64,000 bases of DNA from Clostridia bacterium (lineage in GTDB: Bacteria; Bacillota; Clostridia; TANB77; CAG-508), in contig JAAVYF010000047.1 in the NCBI GenBank assembly GCA_022790975.1, positions 19,126-83,125 of the forward strand, written 5' to 3'. The translations under genes were made by a program, and so were the position numbers. Within the stretch, counting starts at the first letter, position 1; each line of letters opens with the position of its first letter. The notes below the pieces were generated by a model that had not been told where the DNA came from, did no database searches, and saw nothing but the letters and a program-made list of their open reading frames with translations. Positions 9,262 through 18,786 of the stretch are shown one piece after another.

Positions 9262-11673
9262 ATGAAACATATAGATGCATTTTTAAAAAAATTAAAAACA
9301 GATAGAAATACATTTGCAACGTACATTCTCTTAATGATTTCCATTTATATAACTATTGATAGATTTTTGGAAATATTTTTTGTTGGTGCAGTTGGAATGG
9401 CAGTTTCTTATTGGGGACCACTTCAATACACTTTAGCTTTAGCATGCCCTACATTTACCTTACTATTTTCATATTCATCAAAATTTGTAACAGAAGATAC
9501 AAAAAAATTATCATTTTTTTATATATTTGTAATTAGCTTTTATATAATTACTGTATCTATGTTAGTACAATGGATAAATAAAATTTGCTGGGTATTATTC
9601 TTTTCTGTTCCAAATTATTCTTACATAATACAAAATTTTTATGAATTGGTTAAACCAGCACTTTCATCAATGGCATGGTATATTCCAATTGTATCTTTCT
9701 ACCCTGTATTTAAATGGTGTTACATGACAATTAATGATACAAAAGATATTCGTGATTCCATTTTTGATTACGGTGGTATAGATTTATCAAATAAAAAAGA
9801 AGGTTATGGACCTTATACTTGTGAAATGGTACTATGTAAAGATACTGAAACTGGTAAAATTATAAAAACTCCAGAACCAAGAAGATTTGAATCATCTTTA
9901 ATTATTGGTGTATCTGGTTCTGGAAAAACTTCAATGGTATTTGAACCAATGATTGCAAAAGACATAGAAAAGAAGTTTTTCTTTATACAAAATGCAAAAG
10001 AACTAGGATATACAGCATTAAGAACTGGCTTAGCAAATTTAAATAGTCCTTACTCAAATGAATATCTTAATGAACATTTTAATTTAAATATGTTAGTTCC
10101 AAATCAATCTAAAGAAAAAATTTATAAAGCATTTTTATCAAAAATAATTTTAAGTAATAACAAAGATGAATATACTTATAAAAATTTAGGATTAACTTAT
10201 ATGGCTCCAGATTATGAATCCATATCTCATATGAAAGATGTTGCTGACAATTTCGGAATTCCATATACAATTATAGATCCAAATGATAGTAATTCAGCAG
10301 GATTAAACCCATTTGTTTATAAAGACCCAATTAAGGCTTCTCTTGCAGTATCTGCTATTTTACACAGACTTTATATAGCAGATTTACCAAATGCTGATAA
10401 TATTAAAAATTCTGTAAATTCACTTGCAATAAGTTTAGAAAATCAAGCTGTAGAAAATTTAGTTATTTTATTAAAAGTTGTTTATCCAAAAGTTAATAAT
10501 GGCGTATTACCTACCCTTGAAGACTTATATAACTTAATGAATGATTTTTCATTAATAGAAAAATCGGCTAAAATTCTTGAAGAAGATGAAGAACTTGCAG
10601 AACAATATCAAATGCAATTAAATTATCTAAAGAAAAACTTTTATTCAGATGCAGAAAACGCTAAAAAGATGAATGATATAGTTGCTAATCCATCAGCTCA
10701 AATAGAAAAACTTTTAAGATATCCTGGTGTTAAAGCAATTTTATGTAATAGATTCAATAATAAAAATTATGATGAAGTTTTAAACAATGGAGAAGTAGTT
10801 TTTGTATGTACAAGACGTGGAGATTTAGGAAAAACAACACAAAAAGCATTTGGATTATTCTTCTTATTACTAATGCAACAATCAGTTTTATCTAGACCAG
10901 GAACAGAAAAAACAAGAGTACCTCACTTTTTATATATTGATGAGTTTACTCCATTTATAGACACATCTACAATGGATTTATTTACTTTATATAGAAAATA
11001 TAGAGTTGGATGTATTGTTTCTGCACAAAACTTATCTCAAATTGGTACTGAAAAAAGCGAATCTCGTCAAACAATTTTGGCAAATAGTACAACAAAAATT
11101 GTATTTGGTAATAATACACCAGAAGATAATAATTGGTGGAATTTGGAATTTGGTGATAAACGTGAATGGACTAAAAAACATACATATCAAACTGATGTTA
11201 ATAAAACAGATGGCGTTCCAACTTATGATTCTCAATATAGAGATATTGCTTGGATTTGGAAGAAAAACTTTGAAGCTGGAAAGATTCAATCCTTAAAATT
11301 CAAACAAATTATTTATAAAACTAAAGATTTAAAAGGAAAAAATCTTATTGGAAAATCAAAAGTAGACTTTTTAGAGTCTAGATTTAAAGAACCTCAAAAA
11401 ATTAAAACTTACAATTTTAATAAGTTTGTTCAAGGTATTTCTAATAATCAAGATGATGAAAAAGAAAAGAAATTCGATTTAAAAAATATTGATTTCTCTT
11501 CCCAATCTTCAGAAATAGATGGTCCTATTGTTAGAAACCCAAACCGTACATTTGAATATAATAAAACAGGAGCAAATTATATAAATCCTATAAAAACATC
11601 AGATAAATCTTTAAATAAAGCTATTGATGACTATAATAATAGTAAAAACAATAACAACAATAAAGATTCATAA
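9262..11673 (+). CDS. VirD4/TraG-family type IV coupling ATPase
   Basis: This 803-residue protein has several N-terminal transmembrane helices (about residues 17-155) followed by a large cytosolic ATPase domain. Walker A is GVSGSGKTS near residue 216 and Walker B is FLYIDEF near residue 557. Further VirD4-type signatures are present, such as LNPF, ARRGDLGK-like CTRRGDLGKTT and SAQNLSQI. The Asn/Lys-rich C-terminus looks disordered. Coupling proteins select substrates and feed them to a type IV secretion channel. The gene runs divergently from the flippase, has a GGAGG-type ribosome binding site, and sits near other conjugation-like genes. Three CGG trinucleotides in it span codon boundaries and cause no shift. 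Confidence 0.9.
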   Translation: MKHIDAFLKKLKTDRNTFATYILLMISIYITIDRFLEIFFVGAVGMAVSYWGPLQYTLALACPTFTLLFSYSSKFVTEDTKKLSFFYIFVISFYIITVSMLVQWINKICWVLFFSVPNYSYIIQNFYELVKPALSSMAWYIPIVSFYPVFKWCYMTINDTKDIRDSIFDYGGIDLSNKKEGYGPYTCEMVLCKDTETGKIIKTPEPRRFESSLIIGVSGSGKTSMVFEPMIAKDIEKKFFFIQNAKELGYTALRTGLANLNSPYSNEYLNEHFNLNMLVPNQSKEKIYKAFLSKIILSNNKDEYTYKNLGLTYMAPDYESISHMKDVADNFGIPYTIIDPNDSNSAGLNPFVYKDPIKASLAVSAILHRLYIADLPNADNIKNSVNSLAISLENQAVENLVILLKVVYPKVNNGVLPTLEDLYNLMNDFSLIEKSAKILEEDEELAEQYQMQLNYLKKNFYSDAENAKKMNDIVANPSAQIEKLLRYPGVKAILCNRFNNKNYDEVLNNGEVVFVCTRRGDLGKTTQKAFGLFFLLLMQQSVLSRPGTEKTRVPHFLYIDEFTPFIDTSTMDLFTLYRKYRVGCIVSAQNLSQIGTEKSESRQTILANSTTKIVFGNNTPEDNNWWNLEFGDKREWTKKHTYQTDVNKTDGVPTYDSQYRDIAWIWKKNFEAGKIQSLKFKQIIYKTKDLKGKNLIGKSKVDFLESRFKEPQKIKTYNFNKFVQGISNNQDDEKEKKFDLKNIDFSSQSSEIDGPIVRNPNRTFEYNKTGANYINPIKTSDKSLNKAIDDYNNSKNNNNNKDS

Positions 11674-11700
11674 ATAGATAATTTACTTAAAAACATAAAA

Positions 11701-11728
11701 AAACATCTCTACTACAGGGATGTTTTTT
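11701..11728 (+). terminator. Terminator of the coupling-protein gene
   Basis: Stem aaacatc / gatgttt followed by a T run, 28 bases past the stop codon. A second inverted repeat (gaatgtttcc ... gaaaacattc) lies at about 11811-11841. Confidence 0.8.
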
Positions 11729-11959
11729 TCTTTAATAAAATCAGTTAAAATAAATAATATATTTATATACAATATTATAATAAAAAAAGAATTAAAAGCA
11801 AACAAAAAGGAATGTTTCCTATTTCTATATAGAAAACATTCCGTGTTAGCATTTTAATTTAAAAAGTAATATTTTGAATCTAGTACACATCTTTATTTAT
11901 CACTTGATGTATACTTCTTTTTATACTACTTTAATTTAATATCTTTTATAGTATATTTT

Positions 11960-12895
11960 TTATTTCAAAAATTTAATTTCTACGTTTTTAGCTTTATATT
12001 TTCCTGTTCCTTCATCAACAACAAATTCAACTAAAGATTTTTCTAAACTTGTATCTGTTTGTTTTAAGTCTGTTGTAAAATAAAATTTAATTTTATCAAT
12101 ACTAATTTTATTTACTATAATTTCTTTAAATACTTCTACCATATGTTTATCATCTTCACAAACAAATATTATTTGTGGTGGAATTTGATAACCAGAATCT
12201 CCTGCTTGAAAATGCTCATAAAAGTCTTTATAAAGTTTTAATCTTTCTGTTAATTTTACTTCCCAATCCTTTTCTCTACGTACACATTCAAAAACTAAAC
12301 CAATTTGTTTATTTGCTTTTCCTAGTATAACTTCTCCATGTGGTTTAAAAGATTTTCCAAGAGTTTTTGCTGTAATTTGTGGCTTAACTTTATAACTTTG
12401 AAAATTACTAGATTTTCTATAATATGCTATAATAATTTGATTACCAGCTAATCTCTTTTTTATCATTCCAACAGGTTTTGTATTATCTGTTGGTTGCCAA
12501 TGGCATTCTACTTCTTTTGATGTAAGTAAATATTTTCCCATTTTTTCTAAACAATATATTCTATAAATTCCTTTACCCTCTTCTGATGTAAAGAAATATC
12601 TTGTTAATATCTTTGATTTTACCAATTGTTCTAACTTATTATTAAGTTTATCTTGTGATTTAACATCTACTCCTTTTTGTACTAATATCTGATAAATTTG
12701 TCTTGATGTCATAAATTCAAATTCATTAATTAAATCTAAAATCTCAAAGTGAATATCAGTTATATGTCCTAAATTAATTTTGTGGATAATTTGGTTTATT
12801 GAAACATATCCATCTTTTCCATCAAAAGTTTTTATTTCTCCTTCTCTAATTGCAAAAGGAGAAACGGTAGTTTTAATATTTTCGTCATCTACCAT
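11960..12895 (-). CDS. Replication-relaxation-like winged-helix protein
   Basis: A 311-residue protein. Residues about 45-110 form a winged-helix-like region (LINEFEFMTSRQIYQILVQK). A longer domain follows with VFECVRREKDWEVKLTERL and PPQIIFVCEDDKHMVEVFKE, as in the replication-relaxation family linked to plasmids and conjugative elements. It faces the VirD4 gene tail to tail, with hairpins between them. I infer a role in processing or transcription of the conjugation-like locus. The family call rests on the overall layout and the neighbour. Confidence 0.6.
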   Translation of the reverse strand: MVDDENIKTTVSPFAIREGEIKTFDGKDGYVSINQIIHKINLGHITDIHFEILDLINEFEFMTSRQIYQILVQKGVDVKSQDKLNNKLEQLVKSKILTRYFFTSEEGKGIYRIYCLEKMGKYLLTSKEVECHWQPTDNTKPVGMIKKRLAGNQIIIAYYRKSSNFQSYKVKPQITAKTLGKSFKPHGEVILGKANKQIGLVFECVRREKDWEVKLTERLKLYKDFYEHFQAGDSGYQIPPQIIFVCEDDKHMVEVFKEIIVNKISIDKIKFYFTTDLKQTDTSLEKSLVEFVVDEGTGKYKAKNVEIKFLK

Positions 12896-12956
12896 CTTCT
12901 CAAAATACCTCCCCTTATTTTATGTATATATTAATATTAAAATTAATATCTTAGCT

Positions 12957-13762
12957 TTAAACAATAATAAGTTTTATTTTTTTCTTATCTGGAATTATTT
13001 TCTTTATATAAACATCTACTGTTTGACCATAATAAAAGCCATCTTTATATTCAGCCATTCCAACAAGATTAGGTTTTAATTCTACAAATAATCCATTTTT
13101 AAATTTATCTGCTTCTTTAACAATTCCTTTTACAATTGATTTTTCCTGTAAGCTTTCCACATTTTCATCCCATGTTCCGGAAAAGTTCTTTATATGATAA
13201 AATTATACGATTATTTTCTCTGTCAATTGATTTTACCATAACATTAATTTTTTGTCCACTATAAAAACGTTCCTCTGGTGATTTTATTCTAGAAACAGAT
13301 ATATCTTCAATATGAATTAGCCCGAGTAACTCCCGCTCCAATTTCAACAAAAACTCCATATTTTCTAATATTTTTTACAATTCCTTTTATTACACTACCA
13401 ACTTGTAAATTATCTTTCATCCATTCTAAAGCTTCTTTATGAGCATTCTTTCTAGAAAGAATAACTTGATTATCAGAATAAATTTCTTTAATTTTAAATT
13501 GTACATATGAATTTAATTTATTTTTACAAATACTTGGTCTTGTATATCCATACTCATCAGAATCAATAAAATCCATTTCATTTCGTGGAATAATTCCAAC
13601 AATATCATTTCCAAGTTTTACATGGAGATTATAATTTGAATCGCATTCATAAACAAATCCTTGCATTACATCTCCATTATTAAATGCTTCCTTTATAGAA
13701 TCTATTTTATAATTAGCTTTATTTTCTACCCATCCTTCAGGAATAAAATTTAAATATTCCAT
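12957..13762 (-). CDS. S1-domain RNA-binding protein, restored across CGGG and CGGA sites
   Basis: Three overlapping frames become one 267-residue protein if CGGG at 13324-13321 and CGGA at 13179-13176 are read as glycine. The restored sequence has S1 repeats. The second one reads GSVIKGIVKNIRKYGVFVEI followed by GAGVT-G-LIHIEDIS, where the glycine of GLxHI is the S1 signature residue. The second restored stretch continues YKELF-G-TWDENVESL into a third S1-like domain. It is probably a ribosome- or mRNA-associated protein of the RpsA/YmfI type. One site is the only CGGG in the window, so the fourth base is not restricted to A. Confidence 0.85.
13176..13179 (-). other. CGGA +1 recoding site (Gly) in S1-domain gene
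   Basis: In-frame TTC CGGA ACA restores ELF-G-TWDEN. Triplet reading reaches TGA after three further codons. Confidence 0.8.
13321..13324 (-). other. CGGG +1 recoding site (Gly) in S1-domain gene
   Basis: In-frame ACT CGGG CTA restores GVT-G-LIHI, the conserved S1-domain glycine. It is the only site in the window with G in fourth position. Confidence 0.88.
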
Positions 13763-13808
13763 ATCTTCTCCTTCGTAATTCTAGAAATTAATTTTAATCT
13801 CTTTTTTC

Positions 13809-14532
13809 TTATTTTAGTAAATCTTCTATTTCATTTGGCTTTAAATATCTCCATTTTCCAATTTCTATATCTTTGACACCAATATTTCCAATTTTGGCTC
13901 TATGAAGAGCTATAACTTTTTTTCCAACTGCTTCACACATTTTTCTAACTTGTCTATTTTTTCCTTCATGAATTGTAATCATAATTCTAGATTGGTTTTT
14001 ATCTTCATCTATTTTTAAAATTTTCACTTTTGCTGGTCTTGTTTTATATTCATCATCTATAATAACGCCATCTTTTAATTTTTGAATCTCTCCATCCGTA
14101 ATCTTTCCTATTAATGTAACTGTATAGGTTTTCTCAATTTCATGTTTTGGATGTGTAACTTGATATACAAAATCACCATCATCAGTTAGTATTAATGCTC
14201 CGTGATGTATACATATCTAATCTTCCAACAGGAACTATTCTTCTTCCCTCTATTTTTACTAAATCCAAAACAGTATCTCTATCAAATTGGTCTGTTACAG
14301 TACTTACATAACCTATTGGTTTATTTAATAAAACATAAATATAATTTTTATGAAGCTTTTGAACAAGCTTTCCACAATATTTAACTTCATCTTTTTCATC
14401 ATCAATTTTAGTTCCAAGCTCAGTAATTATTTTATTGTTAACACTTACTCTCCCTTGCAAAATCAATTCCTCTGATTTTCTCCTAGAAGCAATACCACAA
14501 TCTGATAAATATTTTTGTAATCTTATTTCCAT
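13809..14532 (-). CDS. rluB: Ribosomal large-subunit pseudouridine synthase RluB, restored across one CGGA site
   Basis: Reading CGGA at 14202-14199 as glycine yields a 240-residue RluB/RsuA-family enzyme. An S4 domain is at the N-terminus (EIRLQKYLSDCGIASRRKSE). The catalytic motif GRLDMYTS is followed by the restored G-ALILTDDG, matching the family pattern GRLDxxTSGLLLLTNDG. The C-terminal motif is HEGKNRQVRKMCEAVG. It makes a pseudouridine in the helix 89-90 region of 23S rRNA. The CGGA sits 7 residues after the catalytic Asp and encodes the invariant glycine of TSG. The gene precedes the S1-domain gene and follows rluD in one minus-strand run. Confidence 0.93.
14199..14202 (-). other. CGGA +1 recoding site (Gly) in rluB
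   Basis: In-frame TCA CGGA GCA restores TS-G-ALIL. This glycine is invariant in the RsuA/RluB catalytic motif. Confidence 0.93.
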
Positions 14533-14555
14533 AATTTCCCCACTATAATAAAATA

Positions 14556-15467
14556 TTAAGAATTTTCCTCTTCATCAAGTCTATCAATTACGTTTTTAAA
14601 ATATTCTGGAATATCAGCCTTTAGTTCCATTTTCTTTCCATTTCTTGGATGTATAAATTCTAGTTTATAACTATGTAGCATTTGACCACTTACATTAAAT
14701 GGATTTTTTCCATTTGAATATGTACTATCTCCAACTAAAGGAAATCCTATTTGAGCCATATGAACTCTAATTTGATGTGTCCTACCAGTTTCAATATTTA
14801 CTTCTATATAAGTATATTCTTTATATTTTTTCAAAACTTTAAAATGAGTTATTGCTTCTTTTCCATTTTTATTTACAGCCATTTTAGTTCTATCTGAAAG
14901 AGAACGTGAAATTGGCATATTTATAGTTCCACTATTTTCTTTAATTCTTCCACGAACTAATGCTCTATAAATTTTCTTTACTTCATGATTTTTTATTTGT
15001 TCACTAATATTAATATGGGCTATATCGTTTTTAGCAATTATTAAAAGCCCTGATGTATCTTTATCGATTCTATGTACAATACCTGGTCTTATTTCTCCAC
15101 CAATTCCAGATAAAGAATCTTTACAATATGACATTATAGCATTTACTAATGTTCCATTTGGATTTCCATTTCCAGGATGAACAACTAATCCTTTAGCTTT
15201 ATTTACAACAACAATATCATCATCTTCATAAACTATATCTAATGGAATATTTTCAGCTTCTAAAGTAGCTTCTTTTATTTCTTCTGGAGTTATTACAATT
15301 TCATCTCCAATATTTACTTTATAAGAATCTTTTGGAATATCTCCATTTACCAAAATTTTTCCATTATCAATCATTCTTTGAATAGCTACTCTAGAAAATT
15401 CTAATTTACTTGCTAAATATTTATCAATTCTAATTCCATTATCATTAGAATCTACTATTAAATTCAT
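14556..15467 (-). CDS. rluD: Ribosomal large-subunit pseudouridine synthase RluD family
   Basis: A 303-residue enzyme of typical length with an N-terminal S4 domain (RIDKYLASKLEFSRVAIQRM) and the catalytic HRIDKDTSGLLIIAK motif carrying the active-site Asp. RTHQIRVHMAQIGFPLVGD lies in the C-terminal half. It modifies helix 69-type uridines of 23S rRNA. The frame is intact with no in-frame CGG; its TSG glycine is encoded normally, a useful contrast with the neighbouring rluB. It lies 24 bases upstream of rluB in the same direction. Confidence 0.95.
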   Translation of the reverse strand: MNLIVDSNDNGIRIDKYLASKLEFSRVAIQRMIDNGKILVNGDIPKDSYKVNIGDEIVITPEEIKEATLEAENIPLDIVYEDDDIVVVNKAKGLVVHPGNGNPNGTLVNAIMSYCKDSLSGIGGEIRPGIVHRIDKDTSGLLIIAKNDIAHINISEQIKNHEVKKIYRALVRGRIKENSGTINMPISRSLSDRTKMAVNKNGKEAITHFKVLKKYKEYTYIEVNIETGRTHQIRVHMAQIGFPLVGDSTYSNGKNPFNVSGQMLHSYKLEFIHPRNGKKMELKADIPEYFKNVIDRLDEEENS

Positions 15468-15516
15468 TTATCCATCTCCATTCAAAACTACTTCATAAAA
15501 TATTACTATATATAAT

Positions 15517-16280
15517 TTATATATCCCATCTTCCTTTTGTTTTATCTTTCTTTAATATAATTTTTATTAAATATTTTGGAAGTACCATCATTCTAACAAT
15601 TCTTTTTGGCTCTTTAACTAATCTCCATAACCACTCTAATCCAATTTTTTGAAATATTACAGGTGCTCTTTTTATTTTCCCAGCTTCATAATCGAAAGTT
15701 CCACCGCTGACCAGCTCCGAATATCAACTTTTAATTCATTTTTATGTTTATAAATCCATTTTTCTTGAATTGGAGCTCCCATAGCAACAAATAATACATT
15801 TGGCTTTAAATCATTTATTTGTTTTATTACTTCTTCTTCAGAATCTTCTTCAAAAAATCCTTCATGACATCCTATAATCTTACAATTTGGATAATCTTTT
15901 AAAACATTATCTCTTGCTTTTTGAGCAATACCTTTTTCTCCACCTAAAAAGTAAAATGTCCATCCTTCTTTTGTTCCTACCTCTATTACTTTTCTAAAAT
16001 AAGCTTGTCCTGGAATTCTTGCTTTAAATGGCTTTTTTTGGAGCTTTCCACCAATCATTACACCTACACTATCTGGCGTTGCAAAATCAGCTTTATTTAA
16101 TATCTCAAAAAATTCTTTGTCTTTCCATGCAGTCATTATAAATTCTGTATTGGGTGCTACAACCATTTTACAAGTTTTATTACTTGATTCTATAAGATCT
16201 TTTGTAAAGTCACCAGCCTCTTCTATTGTTATATTATCTATATTAACTCCAAGTATTTTTATGGTATCTCGTTTTAACAA
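15517..16280 (-). CDS. WecG/TagA/CpsF-family glycosyltransferase, restored across CGGA and CGGT sites
   Basis: Reading CGGA at 15719-15716 and CGGT at 15706-15703 as glycine gives a 253-residue protein of normal family length. The TTG start at 16280 is preceded by AGGGAG at 7 bases. Signatures are the N-terminal ILGVNIDNITIEEA, the TPDSVGVM substrate loop, GGEKGIAQKA, PNVLFVAMGAPIQEKWIYKH, and the restored DI-G-AGQ-G-GTFDYEAGKIKRAP. The last is the conserved acceptor-side motif. The family transfers N-acetylmannosamine to lipid-linked GlcNAc in teichoic acid or surface glycan synthesis. Without the two quadruplets the last 65 residues, including the W-rich C-terminus, would be lost. Confidence 0.88.
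15703..15706 (-). other. CGGT +1 recoding site (Gly) in tagA-like gene
   Basis: In-frame CAG CGGT GGA, read only after the CGGA site 13 bases upstream has shifted the frame. It restores GQ-G-GTFDYEAG, and is one of two CGGT sites in the window. Confidence 0.87.
15716..15719 (-). other. CGGA +1 recoding site (Gly) in tagA-like gene
   Basis: In-frame ATT CGGA GCT restores DI-G-AGQ. Three ordinary codons separate it from the next quadruplet. Confidence 0.87.
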
Positions 16281-16298
16281 TTCTTTACTCCCTAGCTT

Positions 16299-16775
16299 TT
16301 ATTTTTTCATTGCTGCTTTTATTTCAATAGTAGAAAAAAACACAAAATTTATTACAAATAATATCCATCCAATAACTATACAACAATCTGCAATATTAAA
16401 TACTGGAAAGTCACCAACTTTTATAAAGTCAAATACTGCACCTTTAAATATTCTATCTAATAAATTTGAAATTCCACCAGCTAATATTAAATCTAAAAAA
16501 ACTAATATTTTTATATTTAAATTTGCTTTTTGATTTATAATATAATTAACTATAAATATTAATATAGCTACACTTAAAATTATATTTACAAAATTTTGCT
16601 TATTTATACCAAAAGCTATTCCTTCATTTTCTACTTTTGTTATAACTAAAATATCTGAAATTAAATTAATATCTTTTGTTAAAAATATATCTAAACAAAT
16701 TTTACTTACTTGGTCTATTAAAATTAATATAATTATTATAATTAACGAAATTTTAATTATTTTTTTCGATTCCAT
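16299..16775 (-). CDS. lspA: Lipoprotein signal peptidase (signal peptidase II)
   Basis: A 158-residue, four-helix membrane protease of usual size. The two catalytic aspartates are seen in GGISNLLDR and VFNIADCCIV, and NEGIAFGI matches the conserved NxGxAFG segment. It cleaves prolipoprotein signal peptides after diacylglyceryl transfer. It lies between the tagA-like gene and a large membrane protein gene with short gaps, so the run is probably one operon. Confidence 0.95.
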   Translation of the reverse strand: MESKKIIKISLIIIIILILIDQVSKICLDIFLTKDINLISDILVITKVENEGIAFGINKQNFVNIILSVAILIFIVNYIINQKANLNIKILVFLDLILAGGISNLLDRIFKGAVFDFIKVGDFPVFNIADCCIVIGWILFVINFVFFSTIEIKAAMKK

Positions 16776-16778
16776 AAA

Positions 16779-18485
16779 CTACTCCGCATTTAATCTTTGA
16801 TATATGACAAATGAGTTATCATTATATAATAAATTATAATTTAAATCTGAACCAATTTTCACATTAACATCATCTCCAGCATATAACATAACATATCTTA
16901 CATTATATTTTTTAAAGATGTCTTCATAATTAGAATTTAATCCTGGTATACTTAATGCATCTGTGAATATATCTTCTCCACTATTAAATTCTGGTGTATA
17001 TAAATCACATCTAGAATCTATAAACACAGGAATTCCATTTAATAATAAATAACTTCCATAATTATACTCATTATAAAGATGAAGTTCTTCTTTGGAAATA
17101 TTATTTTCTTCCATATAATTTAATAACCAACTTGTAGCTTCTACTGGATATGAAGAAGGTTCTACATATTTATCATTTTCTTTTTCTTTATATAAATCTT
17201 TAGCAATCATAGTAACTACAACTACAGTAATTGACATTCCAAAAATACTTGTTAACAATCTTTTTATAACTTTGCAAAAATTATTATCATACTTTTCAAA
17301 AAAACTACTAATTAATTTTGCAAGAATTGGCATACACATAATAACAACTAATGATACTTGTCTTCTTGCTTTAAAAGCTAATATTAAAGTTCCTGCAAAC
17401 ATTAATAAATCGCTTAAACGAACTTTTATATCAAATAAAATTAATATTATAAACATTATTCCAAGCATAACAGCAAATTCTATATTGTCTGCTAAAGTAA
17501 GTGGTAAATGTTCATTTATTGAATTTGTAGTATTACCATTATAAATTTTAAAAGTATAAGTAAAAGCTCCTGTTCCCATAGGATTTATAAAACCTATAAA
17601 TATTGCTATTATTAAAAATATAACTAAAGTTGTCATTGCTTTATTTTTTTCAATAATAACTTTATATGGATTTTTTCTTCTCTTTTCTCTTTTTATTTTT
17701 CTAGATTCTACATTCTTTTTGCTTTTTTCTATAAAACTATTATATCTTTCTTTTCTTTCCTCTGAATTTGTAAACCTTTTTAAAATATAAAATATTCCTC
17801 TAAAAAGTTTTTCATCTAAATCTAATTCACTAATTACAATAAAAATAAATTCTGCAACATATGGAGCAGCAAATACAAAAAACATTGGAAATACTGCACA
17901 GTGTAATTGAACTATTAAAAATGCTATAAATAAAAGAATAAATCCATATCTTTTCTTATTAGTTTCTAACAATTTTTCTATAAAGAAAATTTCTAATACA
18001 AATAATATAAATGTAACAAGCTGAGCTCTTGCAGCAATATATGATTTCATTAAATAAAGTGCAAATAATGTAACAATACCTGAAACAACTCTATTATTTT
18101 TAGAAATCTTTAAACTAGTTTTATATAAACACATACCCAAAATGGCTGTTAAAATAATCGTAACAATATATATTCCTGTTCCCCAATAACTACCACTTAC
18201 TAAATATACAATATATAGTCCAATATCATATAACCAATGTGGCCATGTATATGATAAATCATGCCATGAAAATGGATCTTGTGAAATCCCTGAAATTCCG
18301 TTTTTTACAAGATACTCTCCACACTTTATATTATAAAATGTATCATTTTGTAAAGCTTTTGGAGTAATTGCAATTGCTATTACTATAATGCAAATAATTG
18401 CAATAACATCAAATATAATATTATCTATTTTTTCTGCTCTTGGTTGCTTTTCTTTTTTTACCTTTTTACTTAATGCCTCTTCCAT
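16779..18485 (-). CDS. Polytopic membrane protein, GT-C glycosyltransferase-like
   Basis: A 568-residue protein with a basic N-terminal cytosolic tail, about ten transmembrane helices, a charged cytosolic loop (residues 240-280) and a C-terminal soluble segment (ESTSW-like ATSWLLNYMEENN; IPVFIDSRCDLYTPEF). The early loop with KCGEYLVKNGI and HDLSYTWPHWLYDI resembles GT-C type polyprenol-dependent glycosyltransferases or related uncharacterised membrane proteins. No catalytic motif is certain. It lies 3 bases upstream of lspA, so they are cotranscribed. Confidence 0.6.
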   Translation of the reverse strand: MEEALSKKVKKEKQPRAEKIDNIIFDVIAIICIIVIAIAITPKALQNDTFYNIKCGEYLVKNGISGISQDPFSWHDLSYTWPHWLYDIGLYIVYLVSGSYWGTGIYIVTIILTAILGMCLYKTSLKISKNNRVVSGIVTLFALYLMKSYIAARAQLVTFILFVLEIFFIEKLLETNKKRYGFILLFIAFLIVQLHCAVFPMFFVFAAPYVAEFIFIVISELDLDEKLFRGIFYILKRFTNSEERKERYNSFIEKSKKNVESRKIKREKRRKNPYKVIIEKNKAMTTLVIFLIIAIFIGFINPMGTGAFTYTFKIYNGNTTNSINEHLPLTLADNIEFAVMLGIMFIILILFDIKVRLSDLLMFAGTLILAFKARRQVSLVVIMCMPILAKLISSFFEKYDNNFCKVIKRLLTSIFGMSITVVVVTMIAKDLYKEKENDKYVEPSSYPVEATSWLLNYMEENNISKEELHLYNEYNYGSYLLLNGIPVFIDSRCDLYTPEFNSGEDIFTDALSIPGLNSNYEDIFKKYNVRYVMLYAGDDVNVKIGSDLNYNLLYNDNSFVIYQRLNAE

Positions 18486-18698
18486 TTAAACAATCCTATC
18501 TTTAAATTAATTTTCCTTACGGACACTTAAATTTTAAGTATATTATATACTTTATTACATAAATTGTAAAGATTTTTTGCATTTAAGTTTCATGATTTTT
18601 GTAAAATAATAAAAATTACACTTACTTTACAAACTTACATTTGTTTTTTGAATTACATAATTTTTGCAAACTTATATAATTTTTATTATTAACATACA

Positions 18699-18737
18699 AA
18701 AAAGTAAGTTTATTTAAATTAAACAAACTTACTTTTA
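18699..18737 (-). terminator. Terminator of the SSB-like gene
   Basis: Stem aaaagtaagttt / aaacttactttt about 50 bases past the stop of the SSB-like gene. The surrounding 18486-18786 interval is otherwise AT-rich with nothing recognised, apart from the probable promoter of the 568-residue gene. Confidence 0.7.
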
Positions 18738-18786
18738 TATTATAATCTCTTTTATAAAAACATATAATAAAAAATTTAAATTTTTA

